In this document: positions 55,392 through 64,000 of the stretch, one piece after another
Layout of the letters: each line of letters starts with the position of its first letter
Numbering within the stretch: position 1 is the first letter of the stretch
Assembly (NCBI GenBank): GCA_023053685.1
Contig: JALIGW010000062.1
Span: 558,001 to 622,000 of the forward strand
Direction: 5' to 3'
From: Diadophis punctatus similis
Lineage: Eukaryota; Chordata; Lepidosauria; Squamata; Dipsadidae
DNA length: 64,000 nucleotides
The notes under the pieces: generated by a model
Told to the model about the DNA's origin: nothing
What the model saw: the letters and a program-made list of their open reading frames with translations, nothing else
Databases searched by the model: none
Position numbers and translations under genes: made by a program

Positions 55392-55744
55392 GGGCGGCGG
55401 GAGACGGCCGAACCTCTCCCCCTCCTCCCAGAGGGGCGGAGTTCCGGGGGAGGGCGTGGGCGTGGCCTCGGCGCTACGTCCTCCGCACCAGAGAGCTACT
55501 AAAGAGGAAGAGTCGCCCGCGGAAATCCTGGCCTTTCTCGGCACTGAATTGCCTTTGTGGCCCAGGCTTTCAATCTGTCCTCATCCTGAATTTTGAGCCC
55601 ATTTTTAAACCCCTAGAAGTTTCTCGCAGCACGGTGTCACCCGCCAATTAGATGAGTTCACCTTCTAACCCCTCCTCTAAATTGTTTATGAAGGTAATGG
55701 AAGAGGACTGAGCTGGGCCCCAGGCAGAACCTTAGGGCAGGCGT

Positions 55745-55860
55745 CTGCAACCATGGCAACTTTAAGCCTGCAGGACTTCAACTCCCAGAATTCAAAGCTG
55801 GCTGGGGAATTCTGGGAGTTGAAGTCCTCCAGGCTTAAAGTTGCCATGGTTGCAGACCCC
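55745..55860. repeat. Near-perfect inverted repeat of a squamate MITE
   Basis: GCAACTTTAAGCCTGCAGG with CTTCAACTCCCAGAATTC faces its reverse, GAATTCTGGGAGTTGAAG and CCAGGCTTAAAGTTGCC, around a short core (AAAGCTGGCTGGGG). The two arms are nearly identical over about 50 bases. Confidence 0.8.
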
Positions 55861-56244
55861 TGCCTTTAGGTACCTGACTGCCTACTTCCCTCCATATGGA
55901 AGTAGTTCCATTAAGGCAGTGATGGGAAACTATGACCCCTTTATGACCTGTGGAACTTCAACTCCCAGAATTCCTCAGCCAGGTGATTTGTACATATTCA
56001 GGATGGATTCCTTTACTATTTCCTTGCCTATTTTGACTTGTGTACTTGTTCGATCTCGCTCAATGCTGCCTTGCCACGATGGATGATAATTCGGGAACTG
56101 CAGTCCTCACTTCACTTCCTTGGCTTACGTACAAACCTCTGCCTATATGGATTATCTTCCATGGTTATATCTTCCTTACTCTCTCTACCACGTTTCAGAA
56201 TTCAATCGTGCATACCCTACACACCCTAGTATAGAATTAGAGAT

Positions 56245-56640
56245 CTCGTCCTGGACTTACAACTACAATTGGGTCCAGAATTTCCATTGCTAAGGAAGGA
56301 TGTTAAGTGAGTTGCGCCAAATTTAAGACTATTTTTGCTAAGGTTTGTTTATTTATATAGCTGCCTACTCGCTGACAGTGACTAGGCAGCTTACAAGCAG
56401 GTTGTAAAGCAAATGCCTGCAGTCATTAAGTGAATCCTGTTATTAAGCATATCCAGCTGTTGTTAAACCAATCCAGCTTCCCCCATTGACTTTCCTGTCA
56501 GAAGCCAATCGGTTGATCCAATGACCCTGGGTCATGCAACCATCGTAAACACATGCGCCAGAATTTTGATCATGTGATTTTGGAGAAAGGTGCAACAGTC
56601 ATAAGTGCGAGGACCAGCTGTAACTCACTTTCAATGTAGT
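56245..56640. mobile_element. Tc1/mariner-type MITE, paralogue of 29545-29945
   Basis: The same insertion as in the left copy of block B, with small differences. It was therefore present before the duplication. Confidence 0.6.
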
Positions 56641-56889
56641 TATAACTTTGAATATGCAAATGCAGGAATGCAAGAAGTGCCTAGAACAGTGGTTGCCAAA
56701 CTTTTTCAGTCCACCGCCCCCTTGGTGCTACAAACTCATCCTCACCGCCCCCCACCCCACCCTTTCAGGTGGGCGTGGCTTAGTGGTCAGGTGACCAGGT
56801 GGGCATGGCCAACTTGTAAAATGTGGTGAAACTCACTTAACAACGCTCTTGCTTAGCAACCAAAATGTTATGCTCAATTGTGGTCATAA

Positions 56890-57523
56890 TTCTTTTTTTC
56901 TTTCTTTCTTTCTTTCTCTTTCTTTATTTTTCTCTTTCTTTCTTTCCTCCCTTCCCCTTCTTTCTTTCTTTTTCTTTCTTTCTGTCTTCCTTCCTTCCTA
57001 CCATCTTTCTTTCTGTCTTCCTTCCTTCCTTCCTCCCTCCCTCCCTCCCTCTTTCTTTCCTTTTTCTTTCCTTCTTCCCTCCCTTCCCTTCCCTCTTTTC
57101 TTTTTGACTGTCTTCCTTCCTTCCTACCATCTTTTTCTTTCTGTCTGTCTACATTCCTACCTACCTACCATCTTTCTTTCTTTCTTTTTCTTTCTTTCTT
57201 TCCTTTTTCTTTGCTACATCCCTCCCTTCCCTTCCCTCCCTCCTTTCTTTTTCTGTCTGCCTTCCTTCCATCTTTTTTCTTTCTTTCTTTCTGTCTTCCT
57301 TCCTTCCTACCATCTTTCTTTCCTTTTTCTTTCCTTCTTCCCTCCCTTCCCTCCTTTCTTTTTCTGTCTGTCTTCCTTCCTTCCTACCATCTTTTTCTTT
57401 CTTTCTGTCTTCCTTCCTTCCTACCTACCATCTTTCTTTCTTTTTCTTTTTCTTTCTTTCTCTCTTTCTCGCTCTCTTTCTTTCTTCCTTTCCTTCCTTC
57501 CTTCCTTCCTTTTTCTTTCCTTA

Positions 57524-57605
<82 letters not shown>
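56890..57605. repeat. Pyrimidine-rich tract with (CT)n and (GT)n
   Basis: About 640 bases of C/T-rich TTTC, TTCC and CTTT units on the plus strand, then about 50 bases (TC)n and 35 bases (TG)n. Frames across it are phenylalanine-, leucine- and serine-rich artefacts. Confidence 0.9.
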
Positions 57606-57606
<1 letters not shown>

Positions 57607-58484
57607 GCACACACCGCGGGACTACATTGCCTCCTCTGGGCTCTGCCTATGGCAATTTAAAATGTGCTTCTGTCTGCGAGGAAGAGGGGCATGTTTGAAG
57701 AGGGGCTGCAGGTGGGTGGGAAATCTATCCCACATTGAGCCACTGGGTGTGTGTGAGTGTGTGTGTGCGTGCGTGGTCGAAAATGTCCAGGTTTGGGAAA
57801 CTGGGAGGTTTTGAAACCGGTTCCCCCAAACATGGTTTGTATTTGGTTGCAAAAACAAACAAACAAACACACAAGCCATTTTGGTTCCTCGCCAAGGCTG
57901 GCTCAACTGGATGACCAAACAGAGCCTGGAAAGGAAAGAAAACTGCAGAAGTGGTCAATGGAGGGGGTGGGTGGGTGGGACAGATGCACATGGGGGAGGG
58001 TCTTCTCCCCCTCCCCCCACACTGGCACATTCAAGGGGCTTCCTGGAAATACACCCCCTCCCCCGTGGGAAGCGCTGGCACCCTCCGAATTGCCTTCCTT
58101 GGCACAGAGGCCGGGTGGAGGGGGGGACTCCTGTACCCAGCAGGCACAGCTAGAAAGCCCCCTCCTCACCTGGTGGTGTGTCGTGCCTGCCTAAATTGTT
58201 ATCCATCCGGGGGCAGGGGAAGATGGCATCGCAGGGACGAACGAGACCAGTGTGGTAGGTGGGCAGAGGAGGCGAGGCCGAAGGCCACATCGTGAGACGG
58301 GCATGCGGAGAGGTTGCAGGGGGGGCGCAGGAGGCTGGGCACCTGTGATCATCAGTGGGATGGAGAAGGGGATGGTATTGGGCGTTTGGGGTGGGGTGGG
58401 GAGTTATGATTTTTAGAAGATGAGACACACATGTACGCACAATGGCCAAGGGGAGGATTTAACTTGGGGTTGTTTGGGAGAGAA

Positions 58485-58875
58485 AAATAGAGGAAGGGAG
58501 GGAAGAAAGGAAGGAAAAGAAAGGAAAGGAAAGAGAAAGAAAAGGAAGGAATGAGAGGGAAGGAAATGGAAGGAGGAAGGAAGGGAGGAAAGGAGGGAGG
58601 GAGGAAAGAAAGTAGGAAGGAAAGAGGGAGGGAAATTAAAGGTGAAAAGGAGAGGGAGGAAGGAAAAGGAAGGGAAGGTGGAAGGAAGGGAAGTAGGAAG
58701 GAAAAAGGGGGGAAGGGAAGGAAAGAAAGTAGGAAGGAAAAGGAGGGAAGGGAAAGAGACAGAAGGAAGGGAAGGGAAGGAATGGAGGAAGGAAAAAGGG
58801 AAGGAAAAAGGGAAGGAAAGGGAGGAAGGAAGGAAGGAAAGGAAAGGAAAGAGGAAAGGAAAGGAAAGGGAGGCA
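58485..58875. repeat. Purine-rich tract
   Basis: About 390 bases of A/G-rich GGAA, GGGA and GAAA units on the plus strand, the opposite strand bias to the tract at 56890. Confidence 0.9.
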
Positions 58876-59227
58876 GGTGAAGGCGGCAGAAACTCTGGCG
58901 GGCAACTGTTCCCGATCTCCCTCGCCATCACTGCCCTCTTTCTGGACTGACTTTCCGGCCACGTTGCCTCTTGGCCGAAGGAGCAGAAAAGAGGCAGCTG
59001 CGATTTCCCCACAAGGTCTCCCTCCTCCTCCTCCTCCTTCTCCTCCTCCTCCTCCTCCTGCCCCCCCAACCTAACCCCCCAACCCCTGCCCGCCCCCCCC
59101 AATCCCGTGTCTTACAGGTTTAACAGCTCCGTGTTTCTGTCGGCTAATCTCTAGGGAAAAAAGCTTGCAAAATACAGAAACTCTTCTCGCTGCGAGTTGT
59201 TAATTGTTTCTGTATTTTGCAAGCTTT

Positions 59228-59345
59228 CCAGGGGTCTCCAACCTTGGCAACTTTAAGACTTGTGGACTTCAACTCCCAGAATTCCTCAGCCAGCTTTGCT
59301 GGGAGTTGAAGTCCACAAGTCTTAAAGTTACCAAGGTTGGAGACC
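59228..59345. mobile_element. MITE hairpin
   Basis: GGGGTCTCCAACCTTGGCAA to CTTCAACTCCCAGAATTCC, then the reverse GGGAGTTGAAGTCCACAAG to AAGGTTGGAGACC: arms of about 50 bases around a short spacer. The family is common in squamate introns. Confidence 0.8.
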
Positions 59346-59627
59346 AGTGCAAAGAGACCAGACGACAGATACACAGAGCTGTTAAAAGTTCAGTAAGATG
59401 CCTGTCTCGCGGCCCGCCCAGTCCCCACCGGGAAAAGAGTGGCGGGAAAAGTGGCAGCAGGCGATTGGGTGGACATGGGTGGCGGCACGGGGACAGGACC
59501 GGTGAACCACCTACCACTCCCCTGGACCCTCTCACCGCCCCCCTGTCGCCACCCTTACCTCTCACTGCCCCCCTAAGGGTTCTCACCGCCCCCTGGGGGG
59601 CGGTACCGCCCCCTTTGGGAACCACTG

Positions 59628-59731
59628 GCCTAGAATATTCACTCTCCAACTAGGTGCAGAGACTAGGTGTTTCCCAGCTGTCAGGATCCTTAAAAGTCCC
59701 CCATTACTATGCTTCCTGTTAATCAGCTAAA
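59628..59731. repeat. Repeat R1, copy 4
   Basis: Matches 29992-30095 of the left block B, here directly after the right end of the hAT-type insertion. Confidence 0.7.
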
Positions 59732-59935
59732 TCAGCGGTTCTCAACCTGGGGGTCGCTACCCCTTTGGGGGTTGAACGACTTTCACAGGGGTCGCCTAAG
59801 ACCATCGGAAAAGACAAATTTCCCATGGTGTTAGGAACCGAACCGAGACACCGTCTCCAGGTGACCTCCACATACAAATTAGAGTCTAATTTGGAGCACT
59901 GGGGTGGGGTGGTGTAGGGGGAGAAGGACTACAAT
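59732..59935 (+). mobile_element. hAT element end (SPIN-like), paralogue of 30096
   Basis: CAGCGGTTCTCAACC and the following 200 bases are almost identical to the left copy. Again no right end is seen. Confidence 0.6.
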
Positions 59936-60524
59936 TCCCAGTATGCCTCTCAAAAGTTGTACGAACACAAAAGGAGGAGGGAGCTGAGAACGATGAAGCA
60001 TTCTGGAGAGGATGTGCACATGCGACAACAACCGTCGGAGAGAACTGTCCACGCAGGAACCCCTATTCTCAAAGAAGGTTACGCCGGTCTTTGGCCCATT
60101 CCCTCCCCATGAGGAGCAAGCGGTATTTACGCACCGTTGTTGTGAATGGGGGAGAAGGCAGAGTGCGCCTACTCTGCGTTTGTGTGTTTGTGCGCATGCG
60201 CATGTGGCGGTAGTGGTGGCGGCAGCAGCGGGAGGATGATGATGTCAGCCTGCGAATGTCAACAATGTAGCGATTGAGGCGAGTAGGCGGCGTTCCTTTG
60301 GGAAGAGCACGAGCCATGGGGAGAGTCCGCGCAGCCGACAGAACGGGGGCTGCAGGAGCAGCCACTTGGGTCTGACCTTGTCCGTCTCAAGAGGGGGATT
60401 ATGACAGGACAGCTTTTATATGATGTCAGACTCGGTCCTGATTGGCTGATGGATTGTGTCATCCCAACCTTGAAGGCTAACTCCACCCTACGAGAAGTGG
60501 TGTTCAGGTAAGTTAACAACGCCC

Positions 60525-60640
60525 TTTCTAACAAAAGTAATTTTTAGGCCTACATGGCATTGATTTCTTAGTCTGGCCTACCCTATAGGGCTGACTATCT
60601 TTATATTAATCACACCCTGTTAGCTCAACCTACCTCTGGA
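60525..60640. repeat. Repeat copy shared with 25918-26030
   Basis: Starts CTAACAAAAGTAATTTTTAGG and ends TTAGCTCAACCTACC. It lies between the end of block B and the L1 ORF1 below. Confidence 0.6.
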
Positions 60641-61593
60641 ATTTTGGATATATCAGCCTTAAAAACATTGACATAAAATTCAGTAGCTTTCTTTATCGTA
60701 TTAAGCCGGTATCTTTTTCCGGAAAATTTCACCGCTACTCCTGCTGGTGCTTCCCATTTGTATTGTAAATTTAATCTTTTAAATTCATCAATCAGAAAGG
60801 TATAATCTTTTCTGGCTTTGAGCATTTTAGAGGGAATTTCTTTCCAAATCATTAATTCCTGGCCGTTCACCTGAAGGTTGTTCTTAAACGTTGCCTGTAT
60901 AATTCTATTCCGTAAGGCTCTTGTAGTAAAATATATAACAATGTCCCTTGGTAGGTGTTTTTGTTTTGCATACCATGAGTTGACTCTATATATCTTATCA
61001 ATTTGTGTAACCAATTCCTCTTTAGACATTCCAGACACCTGCTCCAGAGCTTCAACCATCCTTCCTTTCAAATCTTCATATAATCCCTCCTTCAAGCCTC
61101 TCACCCTTATAGCAAATTCCATAGATCTGAACTGCGTCATCAACACCTTTGTTTCAAAATTTGCAATATCATTTTGAATTTTATCTATATATTCCACCGA
61201 GGTTGCCAAAGCTTGTTTATTTGTTTCAATACGATCCGCCAAAACTTCAATATTTGTTGCTAATCCTTTACAAACCTCTAACACATCCGTCCTAAGTTGT
61301 TGGTCCGTATTCGTTAAAGCAGCCTGCATTTTTTTATCTATTTCACTAATTTTTTGGTTACATTCCATAATCAGTTCATTTTTCATGATCTTTAAAGTAC
61401 TTAATAAATTTTCAGGTGTCAAAGACTCTGGAGGTGTTAACTCAGTAATAAGTTGCATTTTGGAAGTATAACCAGAGGAATAGTCGTTTCTTTTGCTCAA
61501 AACAGTCTTTCCGGATTTTGAAGCCATTGTAGTATTTTCAGAGGAGTACAAAGAAAAAGCCAAATCTCTAATTAAAGTTCTTTCCAATTTCAA
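60625..61593 (-). CDS. L1 ORF1 protein, open frame
   Basis: 322 residues. A serine/threonine-rich start (a second Met at residue 23, MASKSGKTV, fits the usual start better) is followed by a helical coiled-coil region of about residues 60-150, with ECNQKISEIDKKMQAAL and ATSVEYIDKIQNDIANFETK. Then come an RRM-type region with MEFAIRVRGLKEGLYEDLKG and a C-terminal domain with PRDIVIYFTTRALRNRI and YTFLIDEFKRLNLQYKWEAP. This is the layout of L1 ORF1p, which coats the L1 RNA as a trimer. No ORF2 follows: the element stops near 60600. The frame is undamaged but a single protein of a truncated element. Confidence 0.85.
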   Translation of the reverse strand: MKLERTLIRDLAFSLYSSENTTMASKSGKTVLSKRNDYSSGYTSKMQLITELTPPESLTPENLLSTLKIMKNELIMECNQKISEIDKKMQAALTNTDQQLRTDVLEVCKGLATNIEVLADRIETNKQALATSVEYIDKIQNDIANFETKVLMTQFRSMEFAIRVRGLKEGLYEDLKGRMVEALEQVSGMSKEELVTQIDKIYRVNSWYAKQKHLPRDIVIYFTTRALRNRIIQATFKNNLQVNGQELMIWKEIPSKMLKARKDYTFLIDEFKRLNLQYKWEAPAGVAVKFSGKRYRLNTIKKATEFYVNVFKADISKIPEVG

Positions 61594-62040
61594 AACCAGA
61601 TAGTCGTTTATTATTTAAAAATTATCAGTTGTAACTTTAATCCAAGGTCAGGAGACAGAGAAAGAAAAGCCAGTTTTCAAAATCAAAAGTTTTCATGAGA
61701 AAAAAAGCCACTAGCGAAACGAAAGTCACTTTCACTTCTCCTCCCACCTTCTTCAATCGCCATATTGTTGCTTATTAACTGTTACTTTGTTTCCTTTCCG
61801 AAGTGAAAGTTAGCAGAGGAGTTGAAGAAGAAAAAAATTTCAATACTTGCCCATCTGCACTCCTGTTTCTCTCTGTCTGCTTCTTTAAATCAAAAAAATA
61901 ATTATAAATCCCATTCTGGAAGCAGCGGTGGTCGCGGCATCTTGCTCCGCAAAAGCGGAGGTTTCCGCATTCCCGGAGCAGGAGACAGGCTGCCTGGGGA
62001 GCCTTCACCCTTCGCGCCCCTGGATGGCTCCTAGGGCACT
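61594..62040 (-). mobile_element. L1 5-prime UTR region
   Basis: Sequence upstream of L1 ORF1 on the minus strand. It is A/T-rich near the ORF and GC-rich at about 61920-62040. The border is not defined. Confidence 0.45.
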
Positions 62041-62209
62041 AGGGGGGCTCTACCCCACCTGTCAAGCTCTCATCTCTCCCCTTTGCCTGGGGAAGAGATT
62101 TCAAAGCCGCCAGACAACGGTTCTGGCGGCTTTTACGAAGAATCGGAAAGGCGCCCAACAAGGAGCGTCCGCGATGGCGCGATCCAAACCGGAAGTCCCA
62201 CAGAAGCAA

Positions 62210-62459
62210 AGTCTTGTGAGGGGATGCACGCGCTATTTTGGCTTTTTTTTTTGCTTTCGCGCATGCGTGGAAGCAAAAGATTGTCAAAATCTCACGCATG
62301 CGCGCACCCCCTCGCAAAATTTTGCTTTTGCGCATTTGCAGGAAGCAAAATCTTCCAAATTCCAAAAAAAGAGATGGCACCGCATAACAGCCTGGGGAAA
62401 ACGGCACTGGAGCTGTCGCGCACAAACAGCGCCATCTGGTGGCCGCTACCGGTACGGTA
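62210..62459. repeat. Repeat X, copy 2
   Basis: The part 62307-62459 matches 32778-32935. Upstream of it a related unit with CGCGCATGCGTGGAAGC appears in partial inverse and direct copies. It abuts the gypsy-type gag at the sequence CGGTACGGTAG. Confidence 0.55.
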
Positions 62460-63880
62460 GAGCTACTATAAACGTAAGTTTCTCTTCGTGGTTCTCAATG
62501 CCTATTTTCAGGGGTTCCGTGGCAAAAGCAGCCGGCTCCCCTCCTGCTATTGACCCATCTAATTGGCAAAACGCGATGGGATTTCTCAGCTTTCTCGTTG
62601 TGATTCCCAGCTCCCTGATTAGGGTTGGGCTGATTAAGCAACGGGTGCACCCTGAGTCTACTAATGCGGAGATATTTTTTCCCTCATCTTGGTTAGGGAT
62701 AAATAGTCTGAGAGGGAGGGTGAGCGGTTCAATTGGTTTGCTTACCAGTGGTTCATCCTCCGGATCGCTCTCGAACGATGCTGGATCTTCCCTTCGAAAT
62801 GCCAGGGTGTTGTCTCCAGCGGGAGGAGGGGATGATGGTCCCACCATCTCGCTGCTCCTCAAGGCTGTTTCCCTCCCCCGCTGAATGGGTCTCGCTGGTC
62901 TCTCCCCCATTTGGCGTTCGGGTTTCCTGGTGGGTGTTTGGGGCCAGCATTCGGGTGCTCGGTGTCCCTCCTTCCCGCACTTGTAACAGATTGGATGTTT
63001 AGGGGAAACGCCTTTTTGCCTTCTGAAGGGCTCTTTCCCCCATTGGGGTGGGGATTTCTTCCATGCTCTCCCCGTACGGTACTGATTCCTAGCCATATCA
63101 ATCTCCGCTTCTTCAGCGGTGAGGTACCACTCATGCAGATGATTCAGTGCACCTCTAGCCACGCAGGCATTATACAGATCGTCACTCAGTCCATCCTTAA
63201 AACAGCTTACCAGGATGTCTTCTGGCCAGTTTAGCCGACATGCGAGGTCCCGGAATTCTTCAGTGTACTCCGCCACTGGTTGTCGTCCCTGTTTCACCAC
63301 CTTAAAACGATCGCGTGCTTTGCGGTCACCCAGCGGGTCCTCGAACCGTCATCGTAGGGCCGTCATGAATTGGTTGAGGGTGCGTCGTTATGTAGGGTCA
63401 CCATCCATCTGGCCGCGGCTCCTTCCAGGGCTAAGGTAACTGCTCGCACCCGGGATCCCTGGGTTTGGAACTCACGTCCATATTCTTGCATATAGGTGAG
63501 CACATGTGCTACGAAAAATCCCAATTGTTGCGGGTCCCCATCAAATTTCACTCCCAGGGGGGGAGTTTTCCTTTCTAGTTGTGGGATTTGGAGTTGGTTA
63601 GGAAAGGGTGCCGCTGCATGTGCTGCCCTGGGGGGGGGTTTGTTGGGTCCCCTGCTGCGTCCTCCATCTGCATGCCAGCTTCCCGGAGGTTGTTGGCCCC
63701 CCCAGTCTCCTCAGTGGTTGCTATGCTCCCAGCGCTCGTTATTCGTCGTTCTGGGGTCCCTCGGATGTTGAGATTTTCCAATGTTTCCATCACCAGCTGG
63801 GATAGGTATCTCTTCAACCGCCCCTCCCTTAGAGGTGCTTCGGTGGGCTCCTCCTGATCCATGGCAGCTTCTAGCTCCAA
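62460..63880 (-). pseudogene. Second gypsy-type element: Gag and start of protease
   Basis: Minus-strand parts in three frames. 63575-63880 is the N-terminus (MDQEEPTEAPLREGRLKRYL). 63363-63551 is a capsid-like segment with FDGDPQQLGFFVAHV and EGAAARWMVTL. 62446-63300 carries REPVAEYTEEFRDLACRL-type capsid sequence, the CCHC knuckle CYKCGKEGHRAPECW and a retropepsin motif SALVDSGCTRCLISP. The frames are joined by two frameshifts and a TGA near 63345. It is a sushi/RTL-like Gag, different from the element at 33063. It is cut by repeat X after VALPYR; its 5-prime side continues beyond the window. Confidence 0.82.
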
Positions 63881-64000
63881 TTCCCAACGGGGCTTCCGAT
63901 CCCTCCGATTTAGGGTGACTCCTCTGGTTCTCCCATCCCAGCTGTCTTTTTTTCCAATGCCGATAGACCATAGGGGCTTCTCAGAGGTCTCGAAACCTCC
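63881..64000 (-). mobile_element. 5-prime continuation of the second gypsy-type element
   Basis: The last 120 bases lie upstream of its gag start on the minus strand and probably belong to its leader. The LTR lies outside the window. Confidence 0.4.

Larger units (their letters stand above)
56687..59627. mobile_element. hAT-type element (2.94 kb) filled with microsatellites
   Basis: It starts CAGTGGTTGCCAAAC and ends GGGAACCACTG, within a perfect 8-base target duplication GCCTAGAA (56679-56686 and 59628-59635). The sub-terminal parts are CCGCCCCC-rich at both ends. The middle holds a long CT-rich tract, GT repeats, an A/G tract and a MITE hairpin. No transposase motif is visible. Confidence 0.85.
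54650..60362. repeat. Duplicated block B (right copy), matching 26990-30727
   Basis: It contains ENTR1 exons 1-2, promoter and upstream DNA, with a 2.94-kb hAT-type insertion at 56687. Its left edge falls inside ENTR1 intron 2 and joins, through about 170 bases of other sequence, to an L1 tail. Confidence 0.85.

Noticed and set aside
56849..57814. 321-codon frame rich in Phe, Leu and Ser
   Set aside because: Produced by the CT-rich tract inside the hAT-type element; apparent membrane character is an artefact of TTT and CTT codons.

Overview
The window looks like nuclear DNA of a squamate reptile (lizard or snake). The evidence is CR1, L2 and L1 LINEs together with Ty1/copia and chromodomain Ty3/gypsy elements, tRNA-derived SINEs of squamate type, many hAT and Tc1/mariner MITEs, C2H2 zinc-finger arrays, long microsatellites and spliced vertebrate genes. 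The species cannot be fixed from the sequence alone.

Host genes. The main single-copy gene is ENTR1 (formerly SDCCAG3), minus strand, 19356-27720, which I could assemble into eight coding exons with consistent splice sites and phases (358 codons plus stop). An isolated exon of SNAPC4 (10486-10650, minus) lies downstream of it, in the same order and orientation as in human 9q34. Parts of ENTR1 occur twice more: its last exon at 615-711 and its first two exons at 54723-55391, each inside a longer duplicated block. Three paralogous C2H2 zinc-finger genes, all minus, share a two-exon structure. The one at 49071-51180 is intact (19 fingers), the one at 2894-4749 has one frameshift (16 fingers), and the one at 8230-9255 is a pseudogene.

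Mobile DNA. A CR1 LINE with both ORFs open sits at about 12950-17833. From 31.6 to 46.2 kb there is a nest: an L1 (minus) was split by a chromodomain Ty3/gypsy element (33063-39143, target duplication GGTTG). A solo copia LTR lies inside that gypsy's protease motif. A complete Ty1/copia element (39150-45142, target duplication GTTGC) landed one base past the gypsy target duplication and was itself hit by a SINE and an L1 tail. L1 pieces also lie at 6.6-7.9, 23.4-24.1, 51.65-54.5 and 60.6-62.0 kb. The window ends inside the gag of a second gypsy-type element (minus).

Duplications. The block 26990-30727 is repeated at 54650-60362. The right copy carries a 2.94-kb hAT-type insertion (56687-59627, target duplication GCCTAGAA) whose empty target survives in the left copy at 29992-29999. 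This makes the insertion younger than the duplication. No operon-like or defence-like system is present; the interest lies in nested insertions, gene-fragment duplications and the zinc-finger family.
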